Shown here: positions 5,175 to 5,373 of the stretch, in pieces
Numbering within the stretch: the stretch's first letter is position 1
How the letters are laid out: the number at the start of each line of letters is the position of its first letter
Assembly: GCA_028293305.1 (NCBI GenBank)
Contig: JAQGPD010000044.1
Coordinates: 1 to 5,373, forward strand
Origin: Verrucomicrobiales bacterium
GTDB taxonomy: Bacteria; Verrucomicrobiota; Verrucomicrobiia; Verrucomicrobiales; V1-33
Direction of reading: 5' to 3'
Length of the DNA stretch: 5,373 nucleotides
Translations under genes and position numbers: made by a program
The notes under the pieces: model-generated
The model's database searches: none
Seen by the model: only the letters and a program-made list of their open reading frames with translations
What the model was told of the DNA's origin: nothing

Positions 5175-5373
5175 ATGAAATCCATTCTTCTCTTTTTGTT
5201 TCTCGGCCTGTCATCCTCGGGCGTGTTTGCGCAGGACGCCGCGGCCGCTCCCGGCGTGGGGCTGAAGGCTCCCGCCGGAGCCGATGTTGTTATTGACGGA
5301 ACGCGTGCCACCCTGGACGCCCAATGGAAATACTGGGAAGGTCCCGCCTTCGCCTCGGCCATGCCTATCAAAT
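5175..5373 (+). CDS. Secreted DUF1080-like (3-keto-disaccharide hydrolase family) protein, N-terminal part
   Basis: The frame is open from ATG 5175 to the window end, giving 66 complete codons. MKSILLFLFLGLSSSGVFA is a classic Sec signal peptide: Lys2, a hydrophobic core, and V-F-A before a likely cut between A19 and Q20. The mature start is Ala-rich, then GADVVIDGTRATLDAQWKYW and EGPAFASAMPIK (about 37-66). This resembles the opening of one DUF1080 subgroup (an F/I-DGT...LD..W.YW.GP.F.S..PIKW pattern). That match is from memory of the family, and only the first part of the domain is visible, so the call is moderate. The protein would act outside the cytoplasm, probably on carbohydrate. It is the second gene of this family in the window, on the same strand as the first. 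Confidence 0.7.
   Translation, partial: MKSILLFLFLGLSSSGVFAQDAAAAPGVGLKAPAGADVVIDGTRATLDAQWKYWEGPAFASAMPIK

Noticed and set aside
4865..5296. Plus-strand open frames of 92 and 143 codons across the repeat cluster
   Set aside because: They are built from translated repeats and run into the signal-peptide gene in other frames.

Overview
The window looks like chromosomal DNA from a GC-rich bacterium, most likely Verrucomicrobiota, with Planctomycetota as the alternative. This is an inference. It rests on two secreted-type DUF1080 (3-keto-disaccharide hydrolase family, PF06439) genes, weak or absent Shine-Dalgarno sequences at most starts, and GC-rich intergenic hairpin repeats. There is no rRNA or other taxonomic marker in the window.

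Layout, left to right. (1) The 3' end of a DUF1080 gene runs to 745 on +; it carries one clear domain end and a second, degenerate unit. (2) 746-1195 is non-coding and holds a chain of short perfect hairpins, one of which belongs to a repeat family seen again later. (3) A small membrane protein with TPR-like helices lies on the minus strand (1732 to 1196). (4) A 214-bp divergent intergenic region follows, with a 19-bp palindrome. (5) A DHA3/EntS-like MFS exporter (PF05977 type) lies at 1947-3815, with a Pro/Ala-rich N-terminal extension and a C-terminal ABM-like domain. (6) 68 bp further on is an SPFH/band-7 membrane protein (3884-4726). (7) 4727-5174 is non-coding and carries two copies, in inverted orientation, of a 48-nt two-hairpin unit, followed by a short tandem repeat. 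(8) The 5' end of a second DUF1080-like gene with a signal peptide starts at 5175 and runs off the window.

How the genes relate: the two DUF1080 genes are probably secreted or periplasmic carbohydrate-processing proteins. The MFS and SPFH genes may be co-transcribed but have no evident functional link to DUF1080. The TPR gene is transcribed divergently from the MFS gene. I see no defence system, CRISPR, tRNA, integrase or transposase. The most interesting non-gene signal is a REP-like hairpin family whose copies differ by compensatory stem changes. It lies next to both DUF1080 genes and so brackets the three central genes.
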